DNA from: an uncultured Aquimarina sp.
Lineage (GTDB): Bacteria; Bacteroidota; Bacteroidia; Flavobacteriales; Flavobacteriaceae
Assembly (NCBI GenBank): GCA_947496555.1
Contig: CANMDH010000031.1
Location: 1 to 64,000 of the forward strand
DNA: 64,000 nucleotides
Direction: 5' to 3'
Part shown: positions 17,402-26,021 of the stretch, in pieces
Numbering within the stretch: the first letter of the stretch is position 1
Layout of the letters: every line of letters begins with the position of its first letter
The notes under the pieces: generated by a model
What the model was told of the DNA's origin: nothing
Seen by the model: only the letters and a program-made list of their open reading frames with translations
Databases searched by the model: none
Position numbers and translations under genes: made by a program

Positions 17402-17878
17402 TTAAAATACTTTCCGAAATGTTTGGGAACCAACACAAAGTTCATTGGGGCCACATGGAGGATAAAGAAATAATAATTCGGTAAATAGTCTATCAAAAGA
17501 AAACGTAATTGTTTGTTCGTATTGCTGATCCGATAATTCTAAATCTTCAAGATCCGAATAAGGAGCATTGAAATTATTATGTAGATAGATTTCTGAAATG
17601 TTAATGTTTAATTGATCTTCATTGGTACGATAAGTTCCTATAGCGCGATATAAATATCCCAAAATGTTGCCTGTTGATCGTTCTATGATTAGAGTACTAA
17701 TGGTAAGCGTACCATCTATTTTAAAATCGTACTGTAACGCTTGTCTTTGATCTCGAATTTCGAGGAATCCACTGTCCTCCCATACACCAACGATTAAATT
17801 TGTTATAGATGCCTCATCATCATTAGAACATGAAATACATATTACGAAAAGCGAAAGGATAAGAACAAATTTTTTCAT
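17402..17878 (-). CDS. Lipocalin-like lipoprotein
   Basis: The frame is open to 18055, but I place the start at the ATG at 17878. There the product begins MKKFVLILSLFVICISC, a textbook lipoprotein signal (Cys17) followed by SNDDEAS. The 158-residue mature region has the lipocalin-like pattern of small Bacteroidetes lipoproteins: IVGVWEDSG, YDFKIDGTLTIS, GTYRTNEDQLNI and a C-terminal TITFSFDRL. A Cys pair (PPCGPNELC) may form a disulfide. Stand-alone minus-strand gene divergent from the secreted protein at 18091. Function unknown. Confidence 0.68.
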   Translation of the reverse strand: MKKFVLILSLFVICISCSNDDEASITNLIVGVWEDSGFLEIRDQRQALQYDFKIDGTLTISTLIIERSTGNILGYLYRAIGTYRTNEDQLNINISEIYLHNNFNAPYSDLEDLELSDQQYEQTITFSFDRLFTELLFLYPPCGPNELCVGSQTFRKVF

Positions 17879-18090
17879 TGTTTCGTTTTTATTATAGATG
17901 TAGAAATTGGTTTTGGGTTGCGTTAAAAGAATTTTTAAGTTTTGATATTGGATTCTGGAAACCAAAGCCCAGAAAACAAGTACGCATACAGTATATGTAC
18001 CTAAACACGTTGATTTTTCTTCTCCATCATAAAGTAGCCCTCTATTTTTGAACAAAACAAAATTTAGTAATTCAAAAATTAAATAAACTT

Positions 18091-18789
18091 ATGAAACCAT
18101 TAAAATTTGCATACCTGATAGCATTATTTTTTACCTTTAGCATTAATGTCTATGCCCAATCCAAAATAACCTCTTATAATTTAAAAAAAGGAGAGGTGTT
18201 TGATATTTTGGTATTGAGTACAAAACCAGATACGAAGGCGTTGTTTGAGATCTATAGAAAGACAGCTTTCCCAGTGGCTTTTAAATTGAGTTATACTCCG
18301 CTACCGGGTTATAAAATTACCGAAAACACTATGGGTAATCATGAACCCCAAAGCTTTATACTTGGTAAATGGGGGAGTATAGAAAAGCGTGAGCAATTTT
18401 TGGCAGAAATAGAGAAAGAAGTTCCGGATTTTCATGAACAACGGCGAAATCTTTGGTCATACTTTGGGCTTACCTATTATGAAATGTCTAACGATGTTAG
18501 TTTTGAGATTAATCGAGATAAGTTTACTATAGTTACCGCCTATTGGTATAAGAATAAAGCTGAATTTTTACACTTCAAAAAGGAATGGCTACAGAAATTG
18601 AATAAAGCTGGAGGAGAAATTATTATTGAGTTGACTGAAGGAAAATCTCCCTATGGCTATTATTATAATCCTGATTATATGGTGATCGTTCAATGGGAAG
18701 GTAAAGAAACCTTTGAAAACTTTAAAAAAGAAAGCATTAAAATAAATAATCATGGGTTGCAACATATAAATCAATTTGTAATTAAGTAA
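18091..18789 (+). CDS. Secreted protein with two dimeric alpha/beta-barrel-like halves
   Basis: The 232-residue protein has a signal peptide (MKPLKFAYLIALFFTFSINVYAQ). Two similar halves follow, each with a strand-helix-strand pattern. The first includes QSFILGKWGSIEKREQFLAEIEKEV, the second MVIVQWEGKETFENFKKESIK. This looks like a tandem DUF1330/ABM-type fold, but no Pfam family is certain. It lies 32 bases upstream of an AraC-type membrane regulator on the same strand and may be its target or partner. Confidence 0.6.
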   Translation: MKPLKFAYLIALFFTFSINVYAQSKITSYNLKKGEVFDILVLSTKPDTKALFEIYRKTAFPVAFKLSYTPLPGYKITENTMGNHEPQSFILGKWGSIEKREQFLAEIEKEVPDFHEQRRNLWSYFGLTYYEMSNDVSFEINRDKFTIVTAYWYKNKAEFLHFKKEWLQKLNKAGGEIIIELTEGKSPYGYYYNPDYMVIVQWEGKETFENFKKESIKINNHGLQHINQFVIK

Positions 18790-18821
18790 GTATTTTTAAA
18801 GCACCTTATAATTATTTTTCA

Positions 18822-19931
18822 ATGCAAACATTACTAAATCAATTTGTATACTTCGCTTTTTTTCAAAGCCTATTTTTATTGGGAATATATTTATTCTCAA
18901 AAAAGAATCGAAAGAATATAAATGGATATGTTGCATTTTTGATTTTTGTATTGTTACTGGGGTTAAGTGGTAGGGTACTATATGTTTCAGAGATATTTGG
19001 AAAAACACATCGTCTTATTGCTTTTTCAGAATTTGCGACCTTGTTTTTTGGATCAACGATTTTCTTATTTACTAAATCTTCTTTAGAAAATAAACAGTTT
19101 TCATTTAGGGATTTGATGCACTTTCTACCTGGAGGGTTTTATGTATTATTTATAGTATTTTACTATATGTTACCATCCAAAGAAATAATAAATGAAAGAG
19201 TTCTCAGCGGAGAACTTTTTAAGGTTGTGACAGTGGTAATAGGAATAAGTCTTTTGTTTAATATTGTGTATTGGGGGCTGAGTCTAAAGCATTTTTTGAG
19301 CTTTCGCGAAAACTTGAAAAATGAACTAAGCTATTCAGTAAAAACCCAGTTTTTCTTTAATTTTCTTATTGCGATCGGCCTTTGTCTATTATGTTGGGTT
19401 ATCGTGTATTTTATAAGTATAGCGGGACCACAAGGAATAGAAAGGAAAGCGAGACAATTCATTTGGTTGAGTATTGCCTTTATTATTCTGTTTATTGCAT
19501 TTTATGGAATGATTACTCCTGAATTGTTTAGAATAAAACAATTGAAACTTACTAAAAAATATACACAATCAAAACTTACTACTAAGGATTTGGGAAGGTT
19601 AAAGACTCAGCTGGAAGCACTAATGGAAGAAAAAAAGCCGTATCTTAATAATAAACTACTTAAAGCCGAACTGGCAGAAATGCTTGGGTTAAGTAATCCC
19701 GAGTTAGCTCGTTTACTAAACGAGAGTATAGGCATGAACTTCTTTGAATATGTAAATTACTATCGTATCAAAGAATTTGTAGCCCTGACCAAAACAAACG
19801 AGTATCAGAATCTTACTTTTTATGGCATTGCGCGAGAAGCAGGCTTTAATTCAAAAACTACCTTTAATAAATCATTCAAAAAACTGATGGGGGCTTCACC
19901 TTCAGAGTATTTTAATAACGAAATCGGATAA
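18822..19931 (+). CDS. Membrane-bound AraC-family transcriptional regulator
   Basis: The 369-residue protein has an N-terminal half with seven predicted transmembrane helices (about 8-28, 36-56, 68-88, 96-118, 131-152, 178-200, 212-232) and a cytosolic C-terminal AraC-type DNA-binding domain (about 265-365). The latter shows KAELAEMLGLSNPELARLLNES as the first helix-turn-helix and FYGIAREAGFNSKTTFNKSFKKLMGASPSEYF as the second, given in parts. This plan is common in Flavobacteriia and lets an envelope signal act directly on DNA. It follows the exported protein at 18091 by 32 bases. Confidence 0.88.
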   Translation: MQTLLNQFVYFAFFQSLFLLGIYLFSKKNRKNINGYVAFLIFVLLLGLSGRVLYVSEIFGKTHRLIAFSEFATLFFGSTIFLFTKSSLENKQFSFRDLMHFLPGGFYVLFIVFYYMLPSKEIINERVLSGELFKVVTVVIGISLLFNIVYWGLSLKHFLSFRENLKNELSYSVKTQFFFNFLIAIGLCLLCWVIVYFISIAGPQGIERKARQFIWLSIAFIILFIAFYGMITPELFRIKQLKLTKKYTQSKLTTKDLGRLKTQLEALMEEKKPYLNNKLLKAELAEMLGLSNPELARLLNESIGMNFFEYVNYYRIKEFVALTKTNEYQNLTFYGIAREAGFNSKTTFNKSFKKLMGASPSEYFNNEIG

Positions 19932-20069
19932 TAAATAAATGATCAAGTAATAAAAAGATTGTTTATCAAGAAGGGAGGAGTATGTACTTTCTTTCTTTGA
20001 CGTATCCTTTAAACTTTTATCCAATTTTTGAGAATTGAAAGAAATATTTCAATCACGCAATAATGATAC

Positions 20070-20441
20070 TTAATTATTCTTTAAAATGCTCGCCTTTTGC
20101 TGATCAAACTCTTCTTGAGTAATAGCTCCATCATCCAAAAGCTTCTTTAACTTAGTTAATTTGTCAATATCATCTTCTTTGGTTTTGGGTACTTGTTGAT
20201 TTACGATAATCTTTTGTGGTTTGCTATCACTTGAGAGACTCCATACCAGTGAAACAACCCATCCAATAAGACTCCAGCCTAAGAAAAAGTTTAAGGCGAT
20301 AATGGCTAATAAGTTTTTCTTCATTCGCAGAAGAGCAATAATAGAGGGGATAAAGTAAACCACAACACCCACAACAAACATAATAACGAGAACCGTATCC
20401 TGCTCGGACAAGCTGGAATTAGATTGGAACAATAAATTCAT
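20070..20441 (-). CDS. Superinfection-immunity-like membrane protein with SHOCT domain
   Basis: The 123-residue protein has two transmembrane helices in the arrangement of the superinfection immunity family (PF14373): VVGVVVYFIPSIIALLR, then NLLAIIALNFFLGWSLIGWVVSLVWSL. A linker follows, then a C-terminal SHOCT motif (about 92-122: LTKLKKLLDDGAITQEEFDQQKASIL). The immunity name derives from phage T4 Imm. Most bacterial members are uncharacterised and SHOCT is a short oligomerisation or targeting module. It lies next to, but 173 bases from, the TIR protein on the same strand. Confidence 0.85.
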   Translation of the reverse strand: MNLLFQSNSSLSEQDTVLVIMFVVGVVVYFIPSIIALLRMKKNLLAIIALNFFLGWSLIGWVVSLVWSLSSDSKPQKIIVNQQVPKTKEDDIDKLTKLKKLLDDGAITQEEFDQQKASILKNN

Positions 20442-20614
20442 AGGAAAATATACTTTATAGTTATTAATTTTACATAAAATATGTGGGGAGAGAGCTTTTT
20501 ATGTATCGAAATACTAAACTACTATATTTTCACATAAAATCCTCATGAAAAATGTCAAGTTTATTAAAAAGGTTCTATTGGACCTGTAGCCTTGTAGATA
20601 ATAGGCGCATGGGG

Positions 20615-21598
20615 TTAAGAATATTTTTGAAGTATAATTTCACAAAATTTACTTATCTTTTCTGTGTTTCCTTCCCGGGCATTATAAAAATTAAGAATAC
20701 TCATTTCAAAGGGTAGATCGGCAGAATACAAGTACAAAGGTAATACAGATTCGTCTCCTTCTTGAATATACTTTAAGTTACAGAAAGAATACTCATATTT
20801 ACAAACCTTGGATTCTATATACGTATCTGATAGACAAACAATAAATCGTTTGGAGCCAGCCATAGCCTTGTTTATTTTGTCAAGCCAATTGGTTCCTATT
20901 TCGATTTCTTGGGTGTCAATAAATAGTTTAAATTTTTCTCCTAGTTCTTTTTTAATGATGTCTACTTCTTTTTCATTTTTTCGACTGTAGCTTACAAAGA
21001 AATCATAATCATTATCTTTGTTATGTTTATTGAAATGTTTTGCTTTTTCTTCAATAGTAGCTTTTAATAATTCAACTTTTTTATCACTTATTTCAACAAT
21101 CTTGATAGTCTCAAAAGGCTCTTTTTCTAACCATAATAAACTCGTATTTACCAGTTCCTCTATCACCTTATCTACCGAATAATTTTGTTCTCCTGTCATT
21201 AATAATGGTAAACCTATGCTTTTGATTGAATGACTTTTGGATAATAAGGTAAGGCTTTGAAATATTTCGGCAATTTGTGAGTAAGGATTGGCTGCTGGAT
21301 CGGGTTCTGGTTCAAAACACAAAATTCGTTTTATGTTTGGATAATCAATTTCTTTTGAGATCCAACAATGCGAATATGCTCTAAGATCAAGTTCTTTCTC
21401 TCGTGCCAATTTCCCAACATACAACCCTTTACGATATAAAGCACCAATCAAGGATGTAGTAGTAGGTAAATAGTTGTCTGGAAAGGCAGAAAGTACCAAA
21501 AAGTCTACTTTTTGATCGTTGGGAATGTCTGTTAAGTCTCCCTTAAATAGCTGAAGTGATTTTTTATCTGAGATCTTTAGTTCAGAAATAAGTTGCAT
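20615..21598 (-). CDS. Macro-like/TIR domain fusion protein, candidate defence effector
   Basis: The 327-residue cytosolic protein has an N-terminal Rossmann/macro-like domain (about 14-165): LQLFKGDLTDI, VDFLVLSAFPDNY, KRILCFEPEP and SIGLPLLMTGEQNY. The C-terminal TIR domain runs from about 197 to 325: YDFFVSYSRKNEKEV, the FKLFIDTQEIEIGTNW box, RFIVCLSDTYIESK and a conserved Glu269 in CKYEYSF. That Glu is at the position used for NAD+ hydrolysis in prokaryotic TIR enzymes. A macro-like sensor with a TIR effector is typical of immune proteins, but no effector partner gene is adjacent apart from the SHOCT protein. NADase activity is inferred. Confidence 0.85.
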   Translation of the reverse strand: MQLISELKISDKKSLQLFKGDLTDIPNDQKVDFLVLSAFPDNYLPTTTSLIGALYRKGLYVGKLAREKELDLRAYSHCWISKEIDYPNIKRILCFEPEPDPAANPYSQIAEIFQSLTLLSKSHSIKSIGLPLLMTGEQNYSVDKVIEELVNTSLLWLEKEPFETIKIVEISDKKVELLKATIEEKAKHFNKHNKDNDYDFFVSYSRKNEKEVDIIKKELGEKFKLFIDTQEIEIGTNWLDKINKAMAGSKRFIVCLSDTYIESKVCKYEYSFCNLKYIQEGDESVLPLYLYSADLPFEMSILNFYNAREGNTEKISKFCEIILQKYS

Positions 21599-21694
21599 AA
21601 ATGGTGCGGTTGTTTTTATCTAGTTTCTTTTTGAATAAAGATAGCATCTTTATTCAAATATTCATCTTACTTATGAGTGAGATATTTTTCTATT

Positions 21695-22354
21695 TTATAC
21701 TTTGTTTACCACTGGTTTCACTTTTACTTTTTTGATCCAATAAACAATGTATACCGTTCCTAAGATGGTAGGGACAGTCCAGGCAATTAAATTTCCAATT
21801 CCGATACCGGCAACAATAAAAGCGGTGATAGATGCAATAAGAGCACCTACCATTTTCCCAATATGACTTCTAAGCCACGCATTTTTTACGTGTGTAAAAG
21901 TTTTGAAAAACCTAAAATCCTTTACAGTCATAAATACACCAAAAATTCCAAAGAACAAGAATAAGATACTATTTGTAATTACAGATAGAACTCCGTATAT
22001 GCCAAGTATAATCATAATAGCAGAAAAGAATAACATACTTCCTGAGATGATTTTATCTGTTAAGTTTGCACAAGTTTTGTGTTTAGATTTAAATGAAAGT
22101 GCTCTGTTCCCTGCCAGAACCAGATAAATTGTGAATAATCCGATCAAAAAAAGGAATAAATTCTTATGATTGGGCATCCATGAGATTGGTAATGATATCA
22201 AAGAACTTGTTACCATACCTATAGAGAATAATTTCCCGGCTTTTTTGTGTAATGAACTTCCTTTTTTTGTGATAATACTAAGTATTCCTGTAATTAATCC
22301 AAGTCCACCAAAAAAAGCATGAATATAGATAAGAATTTTGATCGTTTGTTCCAT
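21695..22354 (-). CDS. DUF2306-like integral membrane protein
   Basis: The 219-residue polytopic protein has about six or seven transmembrane helices covering nearly the whole length. The N-terminal part, KILIYIHAFFGGLGLITGILSIITKKGSSLHKKAGKLF (in parts), contains the His residues and HKKAGKLFSIGM segment seen in DUF2306-type proteins. A second set near 165-215 includes RSHIGKMVGAL. No function is assigned to the family. The gene is flanked by gaps of about 100 bases. Confidence 0.7.
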   Translation of the reverse strand: MEQTIKILIYIHAFFGGLGLITGILSIITKKGSSLHKKAGKLFSIGMVTSSLISLPISWMPNHKNLFLFLIGLFTIYLVLAGNRALSFKSKHKTCANLTDKIISGSMLFFSAIMIILGIYGVLSVITNSILFLFFGIFGVFMTVKDFRFFKTFTHVKNAWLRSHIGKMVGALIASITAFIVAGIGIGNLIAWTVPTILGTVYIVYWIKKVKVKPVVNKV

Positions 22355-22465
22355 TGGTAAGTTATATGGTTTTTGAGATCAAAGATCAAACTTATATTGC
22401 AATAACCAAGTATTTAGTACCCGAACTGTTATTCTGTGGTGATAAATAGTAAAAGGAATGTCGAA

Positions 22466-22927
22466 TTATTTTATTTTTCCATCATGAAAACCTGCTCTTT
22501 TCCATTTTTCATCTTCTAATACCCAAATGTTCGTTACTCTATAGTGATTATCTGTTAATTTACCATCTTTGGTATTCGACGTAACTATTTTGGCGCTTAC
22601 TATTGCCATGTCATCATATAGTCGTACTTCAACTTCATTCATCTCATATGTATGAACTATCAGTTTTTTGGTTTCAATTTCTTTCTTCCTTTTGTCTAGA
22701 TAGTTGACCCATACCTCTTTATCAATTGGTTTAGAAGCACTGTTGGTATGTAAATAATCTTGTGCGATCATTGATGATAATTTAGCAACATTTCCTTCTT
22801 TAAATGCACTATTGAATTCTTTTATAGCTTCTAGAAGATCTTTTTGCTTTTCCTGAGAACTTGCAAATTGGTATGTGCACAGAAAAGAAAGAACAAAGAC
22901 CAGTTTTATAAGTGAATATTTTTTCAT
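22466..22927 (-). CDS. Secreted DUF4440/NTF2-like protein
   Basis: The 153-residue protein has a signal peptide (cleavage near FASSQ) and one NTF2-like domain: LLEAIKEFNSAFKEGNVAKLSSMIAQDYLHTNS, VEVRLYDDMAIVSAKIVTS and a WVLEDEKWKRAGFHDGKIK end. It fits DUF4440/SnoaL-like proteins. Its start overlaps the stop of the GNAT gene by 4 bases (ATGA), so the two are translationally coupled. Exported, function unknown. Confidence 0.82.
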   Translation of the reverse strand: MKKYSLIKLVFVLSFLCTYQFASSQEKQKDLLEAIKEFNSAFKEGNVAKLSSMIAQDYLHTNSASKPIDKEVWVNYLDKRKKEIETKKLIVHTYEMNEVEVRLYDDMAIVSAKIVTSNTKDGKLTDNHYRVTNIWVLEDEKWKRAGFHDGKIK

Positions 22928-23466
22928 GATGAGGTATTGATTATATTATTTTTCTGAAGAATAAATATGATGTTATTTTCATTTTCTTTATCAACTCTAT
23001 GTTCGATATGATTAAAATTGTTTTTTACCAGAAGATTTTTGGAAGCTTCATTGTTTTTATGAGTATACGCTTCAATTTGATGAAGTATTAACTTATCAAA
23101 CCCATAATCAAGAATACAAACCATTGCTTCATTCATAATTCCTTGTCCATGAAAATCCGGATGTAAATCGTATCCAATTTCTGCAGTTTTATGATCTTCA
23201 GAAAAATTCCATAAACAAATGGTCCCAATAAGTGTGATAGTATCTTTTAAAGTAATTCCCCAAAAAAGCCAATCTTGCTCTTCGATACCTTTATTAATTT
23301 TATTGATAAAGGCAACGGCATCTTTAAGTGTATGCGTTTCGGGTCTTTTTACATAGGTGTTAACGGTTTTATCTGATCTCAAAAAAAGAATCTCCTTGCC
23401 ATCTTTTTGCTCTAGCTGTCTAAGTATTAGTCTTTTTGTTTCTAATTGCTGAAATGTGCTTGTCAT
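22924..23466 (-). CDS. GNAT family N-acetyltransferase (RimJ/RimL type)
   Basis: The 180-residue cytosolic protein has the GNAT plan of the RimJ/RimL subgroup. It opens LETKRLILRQLEQKDGKEI, then WGITLKDTITLIGTICLWNF, then AEIGYDLHPDFHGQGIMNEAM, whose HGQGI forms the acetyl-CoA pyrophosphate loop, and YTHKNNEASKNLLVKNNF (motif B). The substrate is probably a protein N-terminus or small amine. It overlaps the NTF2-like gene by 4 bases and belongs to a short operon. Confidence 0.9.
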   Translation of the reverse strand: MTSTFQQLETKRLILRQLEQKDGKEILFLRSDKTVNTYVKRPETHTLKDAVAFINKINKGIEEQDWLFWGITLKDTITLIGTICLWNFSEDHKTAEIGYDLHPDFHGQGIMNEAMVCILDYGFDKLILHQIEAYTHKNNEASKNLLVKNNFNHIEHRVDKENENNIIFILQKNNIINTSS

Positions 23467-23545
23467 TATTTATTTTCAGTATTGTTTTTTTTAGATTTTC
23501 TTTTTGTTCTAAAGAAATGAATAATTTTAGTTTTAACAAATTCCT

Positions 23546-24208
23546 TTAATACAAGTAATTCCTATATAGTACTAATCCATTGTTCATCATTTTTACAGCT
23601 GCTTCACTAGTTATAGTTGCACCAGAGATCCCATCTATATCTTTGTCTCCGTCAATAATAACCTTATCACTTTGTGTCAAACCAAAGGTATTTGATGTAA
23701 ACGATATTTTGGTGCCTGTGAACTTATTTTCAAATGAACTTAGTGTGAAATCTGCTCCATAGCCTTCAGATTCTCCTTTGTGGTCAAACTGTACCTTCTG
23801 GATCTCCAGGGTAGCCTTGTTAACAAGGATTTTGGCCCAAATTGCCCCCATATACCCTTTACTTTTGGTAAGAAGGATAACATTGTTTGAGTTTGCAATT
23901 TCGAATATCGGCCTGTTTTCTGATTGATCTGAAAGTACTTGCTTGTATAATGTAATACCACTTTTTAGATCAGAAGGAGTCACTTTCCCTTCCTTATCAA
24001 TTTTCTTTACGATAAAATGCTGATTAGGGTTTATACCTTTTGTAATAGGCACTTCAGTAAAGGTTGCTAGTTCCTTAATTGTAGGTGATATTTGCGGAGC
24101 GTCCTTAACGTCTAGCTTTGACTCTTCAGTATTGAGTGTTTTTACACTAGATTTTTGCTTACAACCAAGAATTATAAAAAGAACAATCAAAAATGATATT
24201 GGTTTCAT
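23546..24208 (-). CDS. FMN-binding domain lipoprotein (RnfG/NqrC-like)
   Basis: The 220-residue protein has a lipobox (IILGC, Cys16) and a C-terminal FMN-binding domain (about 120-215). The diagnostic DGISGATITSEAAVKMMNNG has the SGAT-T site where FMN is covalently attached to Thr by ApbE in RnfG/NqrC-type proteins. No complete Rnf or Nqr operon is nearby, so it is probably a stand-alone flavin lipoprotein in an envelope electron-transfer chain. The covalent site is inferred from family knowledge. Confidence 0.82.
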   Translation of the reverse strand: MKPISFLIVLFIILGCKQKSSVKTLNTEESKLDVKDAPQISPTIKELATFTEVPITKGINPNQHFIVKKIDKEGKVTPSDLKSGITLYKQVLSDQSENRPIFEIANSNNVILLTKSKGYMGAIWAKILVNKATLEIQKVQFDHKGESEGYGADFTLSSFENKFTGTKISFTSNTFGLTQSDKVIIDGDKDIDGISGATITSEAAVKMMNNGLVLYRNYLY

Positions 24209-24342
24209 GGCTTTTAATTTTTTGAATATTTTTTATTTAGAATAATCTAGTATGGTTACTGCTGTTCTTTTTGTAGAATTGGGATTTTACTCGGTAATTA
24301 AATTTCTATTTCTACCTCTAACGTTTACATTTTTATTACCGA

Positions 24343-25269
24343 TTATTCTTTTTCTTTTCTTATTTCTGGTTGGTTTTTAACATCAAATTGAAAAATATCA
24401 TTTCTGGAATAATGGCCAATCACATCAAAATCGAGTTTACTTTGATGAATTTCATCTAGATCCAGTTCTGCAATCAAAACCCCTGACTCATCAAAAAGAG
24501 GTCCAGCAATTACCTTTCCCAAGGGGGAAACGATGATACTACCTCCCCGGCACATATTTTCTGGTTCGTTTTCTACTAGAGATTGATATTTATCGGGGTA
24601 CATGGATTTTGTATAATATTGATTGCTTCCCAAAACAAAACATCTTCCTTCAAGGGCAATGTGTTGCATGGTAGCGGTCCATGCAGGTCTGGAATCTGCT
24701 GTAGGGGCAATATAAATTTCAACTCCTTTTAGATACATGGCCATTCTGGCCAGAGGCATATAATTTTCCCAGCAAATGAGCCCACCCAATTTCCCGATTT
24801 TTGTTTGAAACGTAACTAACGATTCTCCATCTGCTTCTCCCCAAATAATCCGTTCTGTTCCTGTGGGCTTTATCTTTCGATGCACTCCTAGTAATCCTTC
24901 AGTCGGAGAAATATAAAGCATTGAACAATACAGACTACCATTGGTTTCCTGCTTTTCGGTGACTCCAACAACCAGGTACATGTTTTGAGCTTTGGAAAGC
25001 TCTTCCAGTCTTTTGAGATCTGTACTTTCGAGATCAAAGCTGTTTTTATAATATTCGGTGTATAACTTTCTTCCTTCGTTGGTTCTACTACCTACAGTCG
25101 CCCCAAAAGAAAATCCCCTGGGGTATCCTGGGATAAATGATTCAGGGAACGCTAGCAGTTCACAACCTTGTTTTGCATACGTTTGTGTAAGATCCTCAAT
25201 TTTTTTGAGAGTCTGATTTTTATCAAAAAACACCGGACTGTCTTGTACGACACCAACTTTTATCTTCAC
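24343..25269 (-). CDS. Carbon-nitrogen hydrolase, nitrilase branch
   Basis: The 308-residue cytosolic enzyme shows the nitrilase-superfamily triad: Glu43 in AFPESFIPGYPRG, Lys134 in HRKIKPTGTER and Cys166 in GGLICWENYMP. The GYPRG and HRKIKPT segments and the CWENY elbow are typical of true nitrilases (branch 1), so it probably turns a nitrile into a carboxylate plus ammonia. Substrate not predictable. A 36-base gap separates it from the intradiol dioxygenase-like gene upstream on the same strand, a possible small aromatic or nitrile catabolic unit. Confidence 0.9.
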   Translation of the reverse strand: MKIKVGVVQDSPVFFDKNQTLKKIEDLTQTYAKQGCELLAFPESFIPGYPRGFSFGATVGSRTNEGRKLYTEYYKNSFDLESTDLKRLEELSKAQNMYLVVGVTEKQETNGSLYCSMLYISPTEGLLGVHRKIKPTGTERIIWGEADGESLVTFQTKIGKLGGLICWENYMPLARMAMYLKGVEIYIAPTADSRPAWTATMQHIALEGRCFVLGSNQYYTKSMYPDKYQSLVENEPENMCRGGSIIVSPLGKVIAGPLFDESGVLIAELDLDEIHQSKLDFDVIGHYSRNDIFQFDVKNQPEIRKEKE

Positions 25270-25305
25270 AGGGATATTTTTTTTGTTTTATTAGAAATTA
25301 GATGA

Positions 25306-25935
25306 TTATTGATAATCGGGGATATTTAATCCAAGTATGATATCTCTTTCAATATGATAGATGTCACCTTTTAACTTGGACAGAACTATTCCGGATCCTC
25401 CTCTTTTTCGTTTTCTATTCCTTTCTGTATCAGTCAAAAATGGATCGTCTTCAAATACATAATCGTCTATGTAATATTCGTTACGAGAGGGTTCTTTTAC
25501 GGTGATATGAATATGTTGTTGTATCTTTGTATTAGGATAGGAAGCCGGTCTAAACGTATAAAAAGTATACTTTCCGTCGTCATTGGTTTTAACCCAACCT
25601 CTTATAAAGCCATGCCTTTTTGCCCAGTTTTTTTCATCGCCTTTGGTTTCATAGATTCCTTTTCGGTTGGTGTGGTAGATGTATAGAATTACGCTTTTGG
25701 CAGGCGTTTTTCCATCCTTTTCAAATACGGTTCCTGTAATTCTTAATTTTGGTTCGTTTTCTTCGAATCCAGGTAACGTATCTATAGAAGTAAGAATTTT
25801 GTTTCCGTATTCGAATATTGCTTCACAACCTTCACAAGGACCACCCACTAATTTCTTAGCCTTATTGTTTTTGGATTGGGATTGACAAGCAGTAAAAGTC
25901 AATCCTAAAATAAAAATTACAAAGTAACGTCTCAT
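25306..25935 (-). CDS. Intradiol ring-cleavage dioxygenase-like lipoprotein
   Basis: The 209-residue lipoprotein (Cys17 in LTFTACQ) has an intradiol-dioxygenase core: GTVFEKDGKTPAKSVILYIYHTN, a Gly/Tyr-rich loop GKYTFYTFRPASYP, and QQHIHITV with the His pair. With the Tyr residues of HTNRKGIYE and FRPASYP these are the expected 2-His-2-Tyr Fe(III) ligands. The N-terminal CEGCEAIFEYG block is common to exported members. Being a lipoprotein, it acts outside the cytosol. Substrate unknown; family call good. Confidence 0.82.
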   Translation of the reverse strand: MRRYFVIFILGLTFTACQSQSKNNKAKKLVGGPCEGCEAIFEYGNKILTSIDTLPGFEENEPKLRITGTVFEKDGKTPAKSVILYIYHTNRKGIYETKGDEKNWAKRHGFIRGWVKTNDDGKYTFYTFRPASYPNTKIQQHIHITVKEPSRNEYYIDDYVFEDDPFLTDTERNRKRKRGGSGIVLSKLKGDIYHIERDIILGLNIPDYQ

Positions 25936-26021
25936 TACATTTCAAGTTGAAACTATACTGAAATATAGAAAACGTTTCCTGTAATTTTCCTATAATTTTC
26001 TTAAATCAAGTATTTAATGCT

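Noticed and set aside
17879-18055. N-terminal 59-residue extension of the lipocalin-like lipoprotein
   Set aside because: The lipoprotein signal starts at the internal ATG at 17878; the extension would bury it.
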